Shown piece by piece: positions 16,093 through 24,349 of a DNA stretch of 64,000 bases (its first letter is position 1; each line of letters begins with the position of its first letter). A program made the translations under genes and the position numbers. The notes beneath the pieces are model-generated. The model did not search any database. It saw nothing but the letters and a program-made list of their open reading frames with translations, and was not told where the DNA came from. Origin of the DNA: Streptomyces goshikiensis (GTDB taxonomy: Bacteria; Actinomycetota; Actinomycetes; Streptomycetales; Streptomycetaceae); assembly GCF_014650555.1 (NCBI RefSeq), contig NZ_BMVE01000006.1, positions 458,382 to 522,381 of the forward strand, given 5' to 3'.

Positions 16093-17025
16093 TCAGGCCG
16101 CGTGCTCGGCGATGAGCGCGGCGGCCTTTTCGAGATCGTCCGGGGTCTTCAGGGCCACGCTCGGTACGCCCTTCAGCGCGCGCTTGGCCAGACCCGTCAG
16201 GGTGCCGCCGGGGCAGAGCTCGATGATCCCCGTGACGCCCAGCTCGGCGAACGTCTCCATGCACAGGTCCCAGCGGACCGGGTTAGCGACCTGGCCGACC
16301 AGGCGGGCGACGACGTCGGCACCCGTGGCGACGACGAGGCCGTCCTTGTTCGAGACGTACTTCAGCTCCGGGTCGGCCGGGGTGAGGGCCTGCGCGGCCT
16401 TCGCGAGCGTGGCGACCGCGGGAGTCATGTGGTGCGTGTGGAAGGCGCCCGCGACCTTGAGGGCGACGACCTTCATGGAACCCTCGGGCTTCTCGGCCGT
16501 CAGAGCGGCGATCTGCTCCATGGTGCCGGCGGCCACGATCTGGCCCGCGCCGTTGATGTTGGCCGGGGCCAGGCCCAGCTTCTCCAGGTGGGCGACGACC
16601 ACGTCGGTCTCGCCGCCCAGGACCGCGGCCATGCCCGTCTCGGTGACGGCGGACGCCTCGGCCATCGCGAGCCCGCGGGTCCGTACGAACGACAGCGCCT
16701 CGGCCTCGGAGATCACGCCGGCGTACGCGGCGGCGGTGATCTCACCGACGCTGTGGCCCGCGACGGCACCGAAGGTCGAACGGTCGTTCGCACGGGTCGT
16801 GGCCAGCGCGGAGGCCGACAGGAGCCCCGCGGCGACGAGCAGCGGCTGGGCCACGGCCGTGTCGCGGATCTCGTCCGCGTCGGCCTTCGTGCCGTAGTGG
16901 GCAAGGTCGAGCTCGATGGCGTCCGACCACGCGCCGACGCGGTCGGCGGCGCCGGGGAGTTCGAGCCAGGGAGTCAAGAAGCCGGGCGTCTGTGCGCCTT
17001 GGCCGGGAGCGACGAGTACGAGCAC
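16093..17025 (-). CDS. fabD: Malonyl-CoA:ACP transacylase FabD
   Basis: A 310-residue acyltransferase with the nucleophile in GHSVGE (Ser92) and the partner His196 in GAFHTHHM. It loads malonate from CoA onto AcpP and supplies all elongation steps. Two GTG codons are possible. The one at 17023-17025 is preferred because GAGAG lies 8 bases upstream, and the protein then starts at LVLVAPGQGAQ like its relatives; the GTG at 17029-17031 would have it only 3 bases away. It is the first gene of the fabDHPF operon. The 89-base gap to fasR carries the promoter and a GTCGG-N15-CCGAC dyad, a candidate FasR site. Confidence 0.95.
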   Translation of the reverse strand: MLVLVAPGQGAQTPGFLTPWLELPGAADRVGAWSDAIELDLAHYGTKADADEIRDTAVAQPLLVAAGLLSASALATTRANDRSTFGAVAGHSVGEITAAAYAGVISEAEALSFVRTRGLAMAEASAVTETGMAAVLGGETDVVVAHLEKLGLAPANINGAGQIVAAGTMEQIAALTAEKPEGSMKVVALKVAGAFHTHHMTPAVATLAKAAQALTPADPELKYVSNKDGLVVATGADVVARLVGQVANPVRWDLCMETFAELGVTGIIELCPGGTLTGLAKRALKGVPSVALKTPDDLEKAAALIAEHAA

Positions 17026-17083
17026 CCTCACACTCTCTCTTGTGGTGGGTCCCCGCCGCCCGTGGGGACAGGGACCAAGAACC

Positions 17084-17108
17084 GTCGGGGTAATTGTTGA
17101 TGTCCGAC
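17084..17108. promoter_or_regulatory. Candidate FasR operator upstream of fabD
   Basis: An inverted repeat GTCGG-N15-CCGAC lies in the only AT-rich stretch between the fasR stop and the fabD start. FasR is known from Streptomyces coelicolor to bind this intergenic region and activate fabDHPF; that this dyad is the site is my inference. Confidence 0.4.
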
Positions 17109-17114
17109 AAAAGT

Positions 17115-18326
17115 CTAGGACTGAAGATCGCCGTCGGCCAGACGTCCCAGAATCAGGGCGATTCGCAGCGTGAACGCCGAACGGACATCAGAGGGTGACC
17201 AGCCGGTGACGTCGGTCACACGTCGGAGCCGGTAGCGCACCGTGTTGGGGTGAACGAACAGCATCCGCGCCGCGCCTTCCAGGCTGCTCGCCTGCTCCAG
17301 ATAGACGCTCAGCGTCTCCAGCAGCGCCGACCCCGCCTCCTCCAGCGGTCTGTAGATCTCCTCCACCAACTGCTCGCGCGCGGAAGGGTCCGAGGCGATC
17401 GCGCGCTCCGGCAGGAGATCGTCCGCCAGGACCGGCCGCGGGGCGTCCTGCCAGGCCGTACAGGCCTTCAGGCCGGCGGCCGCCGCCTGCGCGGACTTGG
17501 TCGCGTTCAGCAGGTCCGAGACCACCGGACCCGCCACCACCGGACCGGCCGCGAACGGGCCGATCAGGGACTTCGCCACCTGGAGGGGATTGTCGCTGCC
17601 GCCCGCGATCACGACCAGGCGGTCGCCGAGCACACCCGTCAGGACCTGGAGCTTGTGGTGCCGGGCGGCCCGCCGGATCGCCTCGACCGTCAGCTCGCTG
17701 TCCCCGTCCGGGGCCGTTCCGAGCACCACGCACACGTGCTCCGGGGAGTTCCAGCCCAGCGCCGCGGCCCGCGACAGCGCGCCCTCGTCCGCCTCGCCGG
17801 ACAGCACCGCGTTGACGACGAGGGACTCCAGGCGGGCGTCCCACGCCCCGCGCGCCTCGGCGGCCTGCGCGTACACCTGGGCGGTCGCGAAGGCGATCTC
17901 CCGGGCGTACACCAGCAGCGCCTCGCGCAGGATCGACTCGTCGCCCGGGGCCGCCACCTCCTCGATCGCGGTCTCCATGACCTCGATCGTGGTCCGGACC
18001 ATTTCGACCGTCTGGCGCAGCGTGATCGCCCGGGTCAGCTCGCGCGGAGCCGTCCCGAACACATCGGTGGAGATCGCCTGCGGGGTCTCGGGATGCCGGA
18101 ACCACTCCGTGAACGCGGCGATGCCGGCCTGGGCCACCAGGCCGATCCAGGACCGGTTCTCCGGAGGCATCGCCCGGTACCACGGCAGGGTCTCGTCCAT
18201 CCGCGTGATCGCGTTGGCGGCGAGCCGGCCGGAGGACTTCTCCAGTCGGCGCAGCGTCGCGGCGTGCGGATGGGCGGGATGAGCGGGATGGGTCGCGGAG
18301 GACTGCTCACGTTCGGGTTCGGACAC
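17115..18326 (-). CDS. fasR: PucR-family activator of fatty-acid synthesis genes, FasR
   Basis: A 403-residue protein with a central GGDEF-like/CdaR ligand region and a C-terminal PucR helix-turn-helix, SSLEGAARMLFVHPNTVRYRLRRVTDVTGW. The position directly upstream of fabD matches Streptomyces coelicolor FasR (SCO2386), which activates the fabDHPF operon; this is known biology transferred by synteny and domain content. The GTG at 18324-18326 starts VSEPEREQSS; an upstream in-frame extension overlaps the promoter of the divergent pirin gene and lacks a good ribosome site. The gene is 89 bases from fabD on the same strand, so some read-through is possible. Confidence 0.92.
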   Translation of the reverse strand: MSEPEREQSSATHPAHPAHPHAATLRRLEKSSGRLAANAITRMDETLPWYRAMPPENRSWIGLVAQAGIAAFTEWFRHPETPQAISTDVFGTAPRELTRAITLRQTVEMVRTTIEVMETAIEEVAAPGDESILREALLVYAREIAFATAQVYAQAAEARGAWDARLESLVVNAVLSGEADEGALSRAAALGWNSPEHVCVVLGTAPDGDSELTVEAIRRAARHHKLQVLTGVLGDRLVVIAGGSDNPLQVAKSLIGPFAAGPVVAGPVVSDLLNATKSAQAAAAGLKACTAWQDAPRPVLADDLLPERAIASDPSAREQLVEEIYRPLEEAGSALLETLSVYLEQASSLEGAARMLFVHPNTVRYRLRRVTDVTGWSPSDVRSAFTLRIALILGRLADGDLQS

Positions 18327-18383
18327 GGGACAAGACTGCCTTATCAGGGCGCCGCCGCGGACTCCGGTCTCGCACGCGGGGTC

Positions 18384-18396
18384 TACCGTGGCCCCC
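18384..18396 (+). promoter_or_regulatory. Leaderless-type -10 element before pirin gene
   Basis: TACCGT at 18384-18389 lies seven bases before the ATG at 18397, and there is no Shine-Dalgarno sequence. The -35 region is weak, so this is suggestive only. Confidence 0.4.
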
Positions 18397-19053
18397 ATGA
18401 TTGATGTACGCCGTGCCACCGACCGTTACGAGGGCGGGGACCGGGCCGCCGGGATCACCACCCGGCACGCCTTCTCCTTCGGTCAGTTCTACGACCCGGA
18501 CAACATCCGTTTCGGCCCGCTGCTGGCCTGCAACGAGGAGCGGCTCGCCCCCGGAGCCGGGTTCGACGAGCACCCGCACAGCCAGACCGAGATCGTCACC
18601 TGGGTGGTGGAGGGCGAGCTCACGCACAAGGGCAGCACCACCGGCGAGACCACCGTGGTCCGCCCCGGGGACCTTCAGCGGCTCGGCGCCGGCTCCGGGG
18701 CGCGGCACGTGGAGCGCAACGACTCCGCCGAGCCGCTGCGCTTCGTACAGATGTGGCTCGCGCCGCTGACCTCCGGCGGGGAGCCCTCGTACGAACTCGT
18801 CCGGGGGATCGGGAACGGCACGCCGTACGAGGTCCCCGCGGCCGGGGCCGTCCTGCGGGTCCTGCGGCCGGGCGCCGGCGAGCGGATCCCCGTACCGGCG
18901 GCGGAGCGGGTCTACCTGCACGTCGTCCGCGGTGACCTGAGGCTCGACGGCGAGGAGCTCGGGCCCGGGGACTCGGCGCGGATCACCGGGGAGCCGGAGC
19001 TGGAGATCGTCGCCGGCTCGCCCGGGGAACTGCTGCTCTGGGAGCTGCCGTAG
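18397..19053 (+). CDS. Pirin-family bicupin protein (YhaK/quercetinase type)
   Basis: A 218-residue two-cupin protein. The N-terminal cupin carries the metal ligands in DEHPHSQTEIVTWVVEGE (His59, His61 in HPH, Gln/Glu following) and a later HVERN. The second half lacks clear metal ligands, as in YhaK-type pirins. Some family members oxidise flavonols such as quercetin and others act as redox-sensing partners, so the substrate is not fixed. The ATG at 18397 has no Shine-Dalgarno sequence but has a -10-like TACCGT seven bases before it, suggesting a leaderless transcript. It is divergent from fasR and convergent with the serine hydrolase. Confidence 0.9.
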   Translation: MIDVRRATDRYEGGDRAAGITTRHAFSFGQFYDPDNIRFGPLLACNEERLAPGAGFDEHPHSQTEIVTWVVEGELTHKGSTTGETTVVRPGDLQRLGAGSGARHVERNDSAEPLRFVQMWLAPLTSGGEPSYELVRGIGNGTPYEVPAAGAVLRVLRPGAGERIPVPAAERVYLHVVRGDLRLDGEELGPGDSARITGEPELEIVAGSPGELLLWELP

Positions 19054-19070
19054 CCCCGCGCGGCGCGGGG
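19054..19070. terminator. Short bidirectional hairpin between pirin gene and serine hydrolase
   Basis: A CCCCGCG/CGCGGGG 7-bp stem with a 3-base loop lies immediately after the pirin stop, between convergent genes. Confidence 0.6.
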
Positions 19071-19078
19071 CGCAGGCC

Positions 19079-19897
19079 TCAGCGGCCGGCGAGCTCGGCG
19101 AGGACCGCGTCGGTGAAGGGGGGCCAGGCCTGAGCGGCCCACGGGCCGAAGGCGCGGTCCGTCAGCGCCACGCAGGCGGCGCGCGCGTCCGGGTCCACCC
19201 ACAGGAAGGTGCCGGACTGCCCGAAGTGCCCGAAGGTGCGCGGGGAGGACGCGGAGCCCGTCCAGTGCGGGGACTTCCCGTCGCGGATCTCCAGGCCGAG
19301 GCCCCAGTCGTTGGGCGCCTGGTGGCCGAAGCCCGGCAGGACGCCCTTGAGGCCCGGATGGACGACGGAGACGGCCTCGGCGACGGTCCGGACGTCGAGC
19401 AGCCGGGGCGTCTGCAGCTCGGCGGCGAACCGGACCAGGTCGCGGACGGTGGAGACGCCGTCCTTGGCGGGCGAGCCGACGAGGGTGGAGGAGGTCATGC
19501 CCAGCGGCTCGAAGACGGCCTGGTGCAGGTAGTCCGCGAAGGGGATCCCGGTGGCCTTGGCGATGTGGTCGCCGAGGACCTCGAAACCGGCGTTGGAGTA
19601 CAGCCGGCGGGTCCCGGGCGCAGCGGTCGGGCGGTGGTCGTCGAAGGCGAGGCCGCTGGTGTGCGCGAGCAGGTGGCGGATGGTGGAACCCTCCGGTCCG
19701 GCGGGCTCGTCCAGCTCGATCGCCCCTTCCTCGTAGGCGACGAGAGCGGCGTACGCGGCGAGCGGCTTGGTGACCGAGGCGAGCGGGAAGCGGTGGTCGA
19801 CGGGCCCGTGGGAGCCGGCGAGGCTCCCGTCGGCGCGCACGACGGCCGCGGCGGCGGTCGGCACGGGCCAGCTCTCGATGATCCGCAGGCTGTCCAT
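19079..19897 (-). CDS. Serine hydrolase of the beta-lactamase/D-Ala-D-Ala carboxypeptidase family
   Basis: A 272-residue cytoplasmic protein with the class C penicillin-recognising motifs. PLASVTKPL holds the SxxK serine and lysine, RLYSNAGFEVLG holds the YxN motif, and HFGQSGTFLWVD occupies the place of the third (HxG/KTG) motif. Such proteins are esterases, peptidases or amidohydrolases rather than true beta-lactamases. There is no signal peptide. I prefer the ATG at 19895-19897 (MDSLRIIESWP), which has a GGAG upstream; an in-frame ATG at 19931-19933 would add 12 residues. It diverges from the MerR/aldo-keto reductase operon across a MerR-type promoter. Confidence 0.87.
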   Translation of the reverse strand: MDSLRIIESWPVPTAAAAVVRADGSLAGSHGPVDHRFPLASVTKPLAAYAALVAYEEGAIELDEPAGPEGSTIRHLLAHTSGLAFDDHRPTAAPGTRRLYSNAGFEVLGDHIAKATGIPFADYLHQAVFEPLGMTSSTLVGSPAKDGVSTVRDLVRFAAELQTPRLLDVRTVAEAVSVVHPGLKGVLPGFGHQAPNDWGLGLEIRDGKSPHWTGSASSPRTFGHFGQSGTFLWVDPDARAACVALTDRAFGPWAAQAWPPFTDAVLAELAGR

Positions 19898-19947
19898 GGT
19901 GTTCACGCTCTCCGTACCCTCGACGCTCTCCATGCGGCCGAGCCTAC

Positions 19948-19985
19948 TTGCCTGGAGTGCACTCCAAGGTTTTAGCGTGGTCGTC
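19948..19985 (+). promoter_or_regulatory. MerR-type promoter with 19-bp spacer and operator dyad
   Basis: The -35 element TTGCCT (19948-19953) and the -10 element TAGCGT (19973-19978) are 19 bp apart. The spacer holds the near-perfect dyad CCTGGAGTGCACTCCAAGG (19951-19969). A long spacer with a central palindrome is the hallmark of promoters twisted into shape by MerR proteins. The -10 is seven bases before the ATG of the merR-like gene, so the mRNA is probably leaderless. Confidence 0.85.
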
Positions 19986-20374
19986 ATGAGCCTGACGGAG
20001 ACGCGCTACACGATCAGCGAGGTCGAGGCCCGGACCGGTCTGACCCAGCACACACTGCGCTGGTACGAGCGGATCGGCCTGATGCCGCACGTGGACCGCT
20101 CCCATTCGGGGCAGCGGCGGTTCAGCGAACGGGACCTCGACTGGCTGGCCTTCGTGGGCAAACTGCGCACCACCGGGATGTCGGTGGCGGACATGGTCCG
20201 GTACGCGGAACTGGTCCGCGCGGGCGAGGGCACCTTCGACGAGCGCCGGGAACTGCTGGAACGCACCCGTCACGAGGTGCGCTCGCGGATCGCGGAGCTG
20301 ACGGACGCGCTCGCCGTACTGGACTTCAAGATCGGAACGTATGCGATGAGCACGGTCGCGGGGAAGGCGGAGCA

Positions 20375-20378
<4 letters not shown>
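19986..20378 (+). CDS. MerR family transcriptional regulator
   Basis: A 130-residue regulator with the MerR DNA-binding domain at the N-terminus (YTISEVEARTGLTQHTLRWYERIGL, then RRFSERDLDWLAFVGKL) and a coiled dimerisation helix near residues 80-115. No cysteine cluster for metals or iron-sulfur is present, so it resembles the AdhR/NmlR-like aldehyde sensors rather than SoxR. The ATG follows a 19-bp-spacer promoter with a dyad that is its probable autoregulatory site. The stop overlaps the GTG of the aldo/keto reductase (GTGA), so it heads a two-gene operon. A reactive carbonyl inducer is an inference from that partner. Confidence 0.93.
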
Positions 20379-21394
<1,016 letters not shown>

Positions 21395-21422
21395 CCCGGG
21401 CGCCGGCCGCCCCCTGTTGTGT

Positions 21423-22187
21423 TCAGTGCAGGGGCGGCGGCGCGGGCAGCAGGCCCCGGGCGGAGGTCAGGCGGCGGCCGCGCGGCAGGGCGGCGAGCAC
21501 GGCGGCCGCGAGCGGCAGTGACTCGTGGACGGCCCCGTGCCCGGTGCCGAGGACGGCGGCCGCGAGGTCGTGGTCGGCCCGGGTCTCGTGGCCGCCGTCC
21601 CGGGGGACCAGGGGCAGCAGCCGCAGGTGGCCGTCGCCCGGTCCTTCGGGGGAGCGCCATTCGACGCCGCCGAGTTCGGAGAGCGGGTAACGCTGGTCGC
21701 CGGCCTTCCACTTGGTGCCGGTGGCGCCCGTACGGGACCAGTGGAAGGTGACGGCCGAGCCGTCGAAGCCCACCCGGGCGTCGGAGGCCTTCAGGTTCCG
21801 CTGCGGTTCGGGCACGTCCACCAGGAAGCCCGGCGCCGGCTCGGCGGCATCGGGCCCCAACTGCCCCCGAACGGCCTCCGCGAAGGCGCTCGCCAGCGGG
21901 TGCCGTTCGCCCGGCAGCACCAGCCGGTACGGGTCGCGGGCCTCGCGGAGCTGCCCGGCGGCGGCCTCCATCAGGGGGTCCGCACCGGGTCTCGGGACGG
22001 CATGCAGGATCACCGTGTTCCGCTTGCCGGCGGTCACGGTCACCTCGGACAGCGCTTCGAGGGGGATGCGGCGCGACCCAAGGGCCTGCCAGAGGCGTGG
22101 AGTTCGCATCCCCCGTGCGAAGCGGATGAGCACCGAGTCCGAGTCGAACTCCCAGACGGCATGGTTTCCGGCCAGTACGTCACCCAT
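21423..22187 (-). CDS. DUF4429 domain-containing protein
   Basis: A 254-residue protein built from two related halves, each a PH-like beta domain: residues 1-115 with AVWEFDSDSVLIRFARG, and residues 130-195 with ARVGFDGSAVTFHWSRTG. This is the DUF4429 family common in Streptomyces, with no established function. PH-like folds often bind lipids or proteins. The ATG at 22185-22187 (MGDVLAGNHAVWEF) gives the usual family N-terminus; one further in-frame ATG nine bases upstream is possible. It is convergent with the aldo/keto reductase, 28 bases away. Confidence 0.88.
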   Translation of the reverse strand: MGDVLAGNHAVWEFDSDSVLIRFARGMRTPRLWQALGSRRIPLEALSEVTVTAGKRNTVILHAVPRPGADPLMEAAAGQLREARDPYRLVLPGERHPLASAFAEAVRGQLGPDAAEPAPGFLVDVPEPQRNLKASDARVGFDGSAVTFHWSRTGATGTKWKAGDQRYPLSELGGVEWRSPEGPGDGHLRLLPLVPRDGGHETRADHDLAAAVLGTGHGAVHESLPLAAAVLAALPRGRRLTSARGLLPAPPPLH

Positions 22188-22262
22188 ACGGCCCATCGTA
22201 AAGGGAGGCGCCCCGATGCGTCCTCCTCGACACGAAGCCCGTTCTCCGGACCTCTACACGTG

Positions 22263-23501
22263 TCAGGCCCCGCCCGTGCCGGAAATTCCACGGCGGCAGG
22301 CATCGTCGCCGGTGGCGCACACGATCGAACCGAACGCGCCGGTTCCGATTTTGGCGAAGTTGTCCAGGGAACCCGTACCTGGCTGGAAGTAGCCGGTGTG
22401 GGTCTTGGCTCCGGCCGAGGAGAGCAGCCGTGCGCCGAACTCCGGCGCCACCGGGTCCGCCCCGTGGCCCACTCCGCCGAGCTCCAGGTGCGGTACGTCC
22501 GCGATCCAGTCGCCCGAGTCCCGCATCGCCCACACGCGCGCCGAGGTGTTCAGCTCGGCGGCGTTCTCGACGCGCATGCCCGGGCTGCCGGCCACGACCA
22601 GGTCGGTCACCCGGCGGGGCAGGTCGTGCGCGGCGACCCCGCAGACCACCGATCCGTAGCTGTGGCAGAACAGGGCCACGCCGGCGTCCCCGGGCAGCGC
22701 GGCCGTCAGCGACTCCAGGCGTCCGGCGCCCTCCACGGCCAGCCGGCCGGTGGCGGCGTCCACGCCGACCCCGGTGGGCGAGGTGTAGCCGGCCCAGGCG
22801 ATGACGGCGGTCGGGGTGCCCGGCGCGGCCGCGCGCTCCGCCTCGTACAGCGACGCGGCCATGCCGACCGGCGCGGTGAAGCGGCGCTGCGTGCGCTCGA
22901 AGGTGAGCAGGTCGGAATCGACGCCCGGGACGATCACCGAGACCCGGCGGGCCCGGTCGAGGTCGCCGAAGACCTCGGAGACGAGGCCGCCGCCGGTGGG
23001 GTCGAAGGAGAGGATCTGGCGGCCGGGCTCCGCGAGCGAGGCGAAGCGGTGGGAGCGCCGAAGGGCCGTGGCGCGGTCGGCGGGGGTCAGCGCCACATCG
23101 GCGGCGCGGGCCTCCTCGACCTGCTGGGCCTGTGCGAGGGAGCGCAGGTTGGCCCGGTAGCGGGTGGTGGCCGGGGCTCCGTCGAGGTTGCCCACGACGA
23201 GGGGGTGGCCGTCGGCGAGCCGGGCCCGCTGGGCTCCGTCGAGACCGGCGAAGAAACGCTTCACCGTACGGACGGGCGCATCGGCCGGGGGCAGCGGGTG
23301 GCCGTCGATCCGGGCGGCGGCCCAGGAGGCCAGGGCGGCGCGGCGCGGGGCCACACCGGCCTCGGGCCGGTGCACGGCGGTCCAGCCGGTGATCGCGAGC
23401 ATCACGAACACCACCGCCAGCGCGAGCAGCATGCGCAGGGCGGTGAGGGCCGGGGCGCGGCTGGGCGCGGGGGGGAGTTGGGCGAGGCCGGGCACGTTCA
23501 C
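22263..23501 (-). CDS. Membrane-anchored alpha/beta-hydrolase (DUF1023 family)
   Basis: A 412-residue protein with one N-terminal membrane segment (about residues 22-43), so the catalytic domain is outside. The hydrolase part has VSVIVPGVDSDL near residue 190 and the nucleophile elbow FCHSYGSVVCG near residue 280. A later GVGHGADP supplies the likely histidine. DUF1023 is an esterase/lipase-like family of Gram-positive bacteria with poorly known substrates. The GTG at 23499-23501 has no strong ribosome site, so the start could shift by a few codons. It stands alone between the DUF4429 gene and a TetR gene on the same strand. Confidence 0.88.
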   Translation of the reverse strand: MNVPGLAQLPPAPSRAPALTALRMLLALAVVFVMLAITGWTAVHRPEAGVAPRRAALASWAAARIDGHPLPPADAPVRTVKRFFAGLDGAQRARLADGHPLVVGNLDGAPATTRYRANLRSLAQAQQVEEARAADVALTPADRATALRRSHRFASLAEPGRQILSFDPTGGGLVSEVFGDLDRARRVSVIVPGVDSDLLTFERTQRRFTAPVGMAASLYEAERAAAPGTPTAVIAWAGYTSPTGVGVDAATGRLAVEGAGRLESLTAALPGDAGVALFCHSYGSVVCGVAAHDLPRRVTDLVVAGSPGMRVENAAELNTSARVWAMRDSGDWIADVPHLELGGVGHGADPVAPEFGARLLSSAGAKTHTGYFQPGTGSLDNFAKIGTGAFGSIVCATGDDACRRGISGTGGA

Positions 23502-23553
23502 TGGGACCAGCGTAAGAGACCCTTTCGGGCCATGGCGCTCCGCGTGACGGGAG

Positions 23554-24207
23554 TCACCGCCAGTCGGAGGCCAGGGCCGGGCCGATCTGGTCGAGGTAGG
23601 CCTCGGTCATGCGCCGGATGGCGGCCACGCTGGCGTCCTCGCCCTGCCCCCAGAGCCGGCCGGTGACCCTCATCACCCCGGAGAACGCGGCGACCGCGAC
23701 GCGGGGGCGCGGGTCGGCGTCCACGTCCAGGCCCTCGCGGGCGGCGATCAGCAGGGAGATCCGCTCCTCCAGCTCGGTGGAGCGGCGCAGGTGGACGGCG
23801 AGCAGGGCCGGGGTCGACTCGATCAGCCGGTAGGTGCGCATGTAGAGGTCGACGGGGACCACCTCGGCGATCGCCTCCCCGATGGTGTCCCAGGAGGCGA
23901 GCACCGCGTTCCGCATGGCCTCCAGCGGCCCCTCGGCGTCCGGCCGGGCTCGCAGGGCCGCCACGAAGTGCGACTCCACCAGGTCCTGGACGGCGAAGGC
24001 GACCTCCTCCTTGTTCGCGAAGTAGCGGAAGAAGGTGCGCTGGGACACGTCCACGGCGTCGGTGATCTCGTCGACGGTCGTCTTCTCGTAGCCCTGCGAG
24101 ACGAACAGCAGGAGAGCGGCGCGCAGCAGTGCGTCACGGGTGCGCCGCTTCTTGCGCTCGCGCAGCCCGGCCGCCGGCGCAGCCGGTGCGGGCCGCTGGT
24201 CGGTCAT
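23554..24207 (-). CDS. TetR family transcriptional regulator
   Basis: A 217-residue repressor. The N-terminal HTH is TTVDEITDAVDVSQRTFFRYFANKEEV (split here by family position about 41-67), and the rest is the all-helical ligand and dimer domain. The ATG at 24205-24207 has AAGGGGA about 8-13 bases upstream; a GTG 24 bases earlier lacks any site. It is divergent from a 14-helix drug exporter, with 142 bases of shared intergenic sequence containing a dyad over the exporter promoter. By analogy with QacR/TetR pairs, it most likely represses that exporter and responds to a substrate of it. Confidence 0.93.
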   Translation of the reverse strand: MTDQRPAPAAPAAGLRERKKRRTRDALLRAALLLFVSQGYEKTTVDEITDAVDVSQRTFFRYFANKEEVAFAVQDLVESHFVAALRARPDAEGPLEAMRNAVLASWDTIGEAIAEVVPVDLYMRTYRLIESTPALLAVHLRRSTELEERISLLIAAREGLDVDADPRPRVAVAAFSGVMRVTGRLWGQGEDASVAAIRRMTEAYLDQIGPALASDWR

Positions 24208-24313
24208 CACCGCGAGGTCCCCTTTTGACACTGAATTCTGACGCTGGGTAAGCGCTGGGCAAGCGGTCAGGGTACCTGTGACCCACGTGACAGCAGCTGT
24301 CCCGTTAAGCCGT

Positions 24314-24349
24314 TTGTGAAGTGTCAGTGGCTGTCACTAGCCTGTTCGC
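24314..24349 (+). promoter_or_regulatory. Exporter promoter with TetR-type operator, leaderless start
   Basis: The -35 TTGTGA (24314-24319) and -10 TAGCCT (24338-24343) are 18 bp apart. The dyad AGTGNCAG-N3-CTGNCACT (24320-24338) fills the spacer, an ideal place for a repressor. The ATG begins six bases after the -10 with no Shine-Dalgarno sequence, so the transcript is probably leaderless. Confidence 0.7.
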
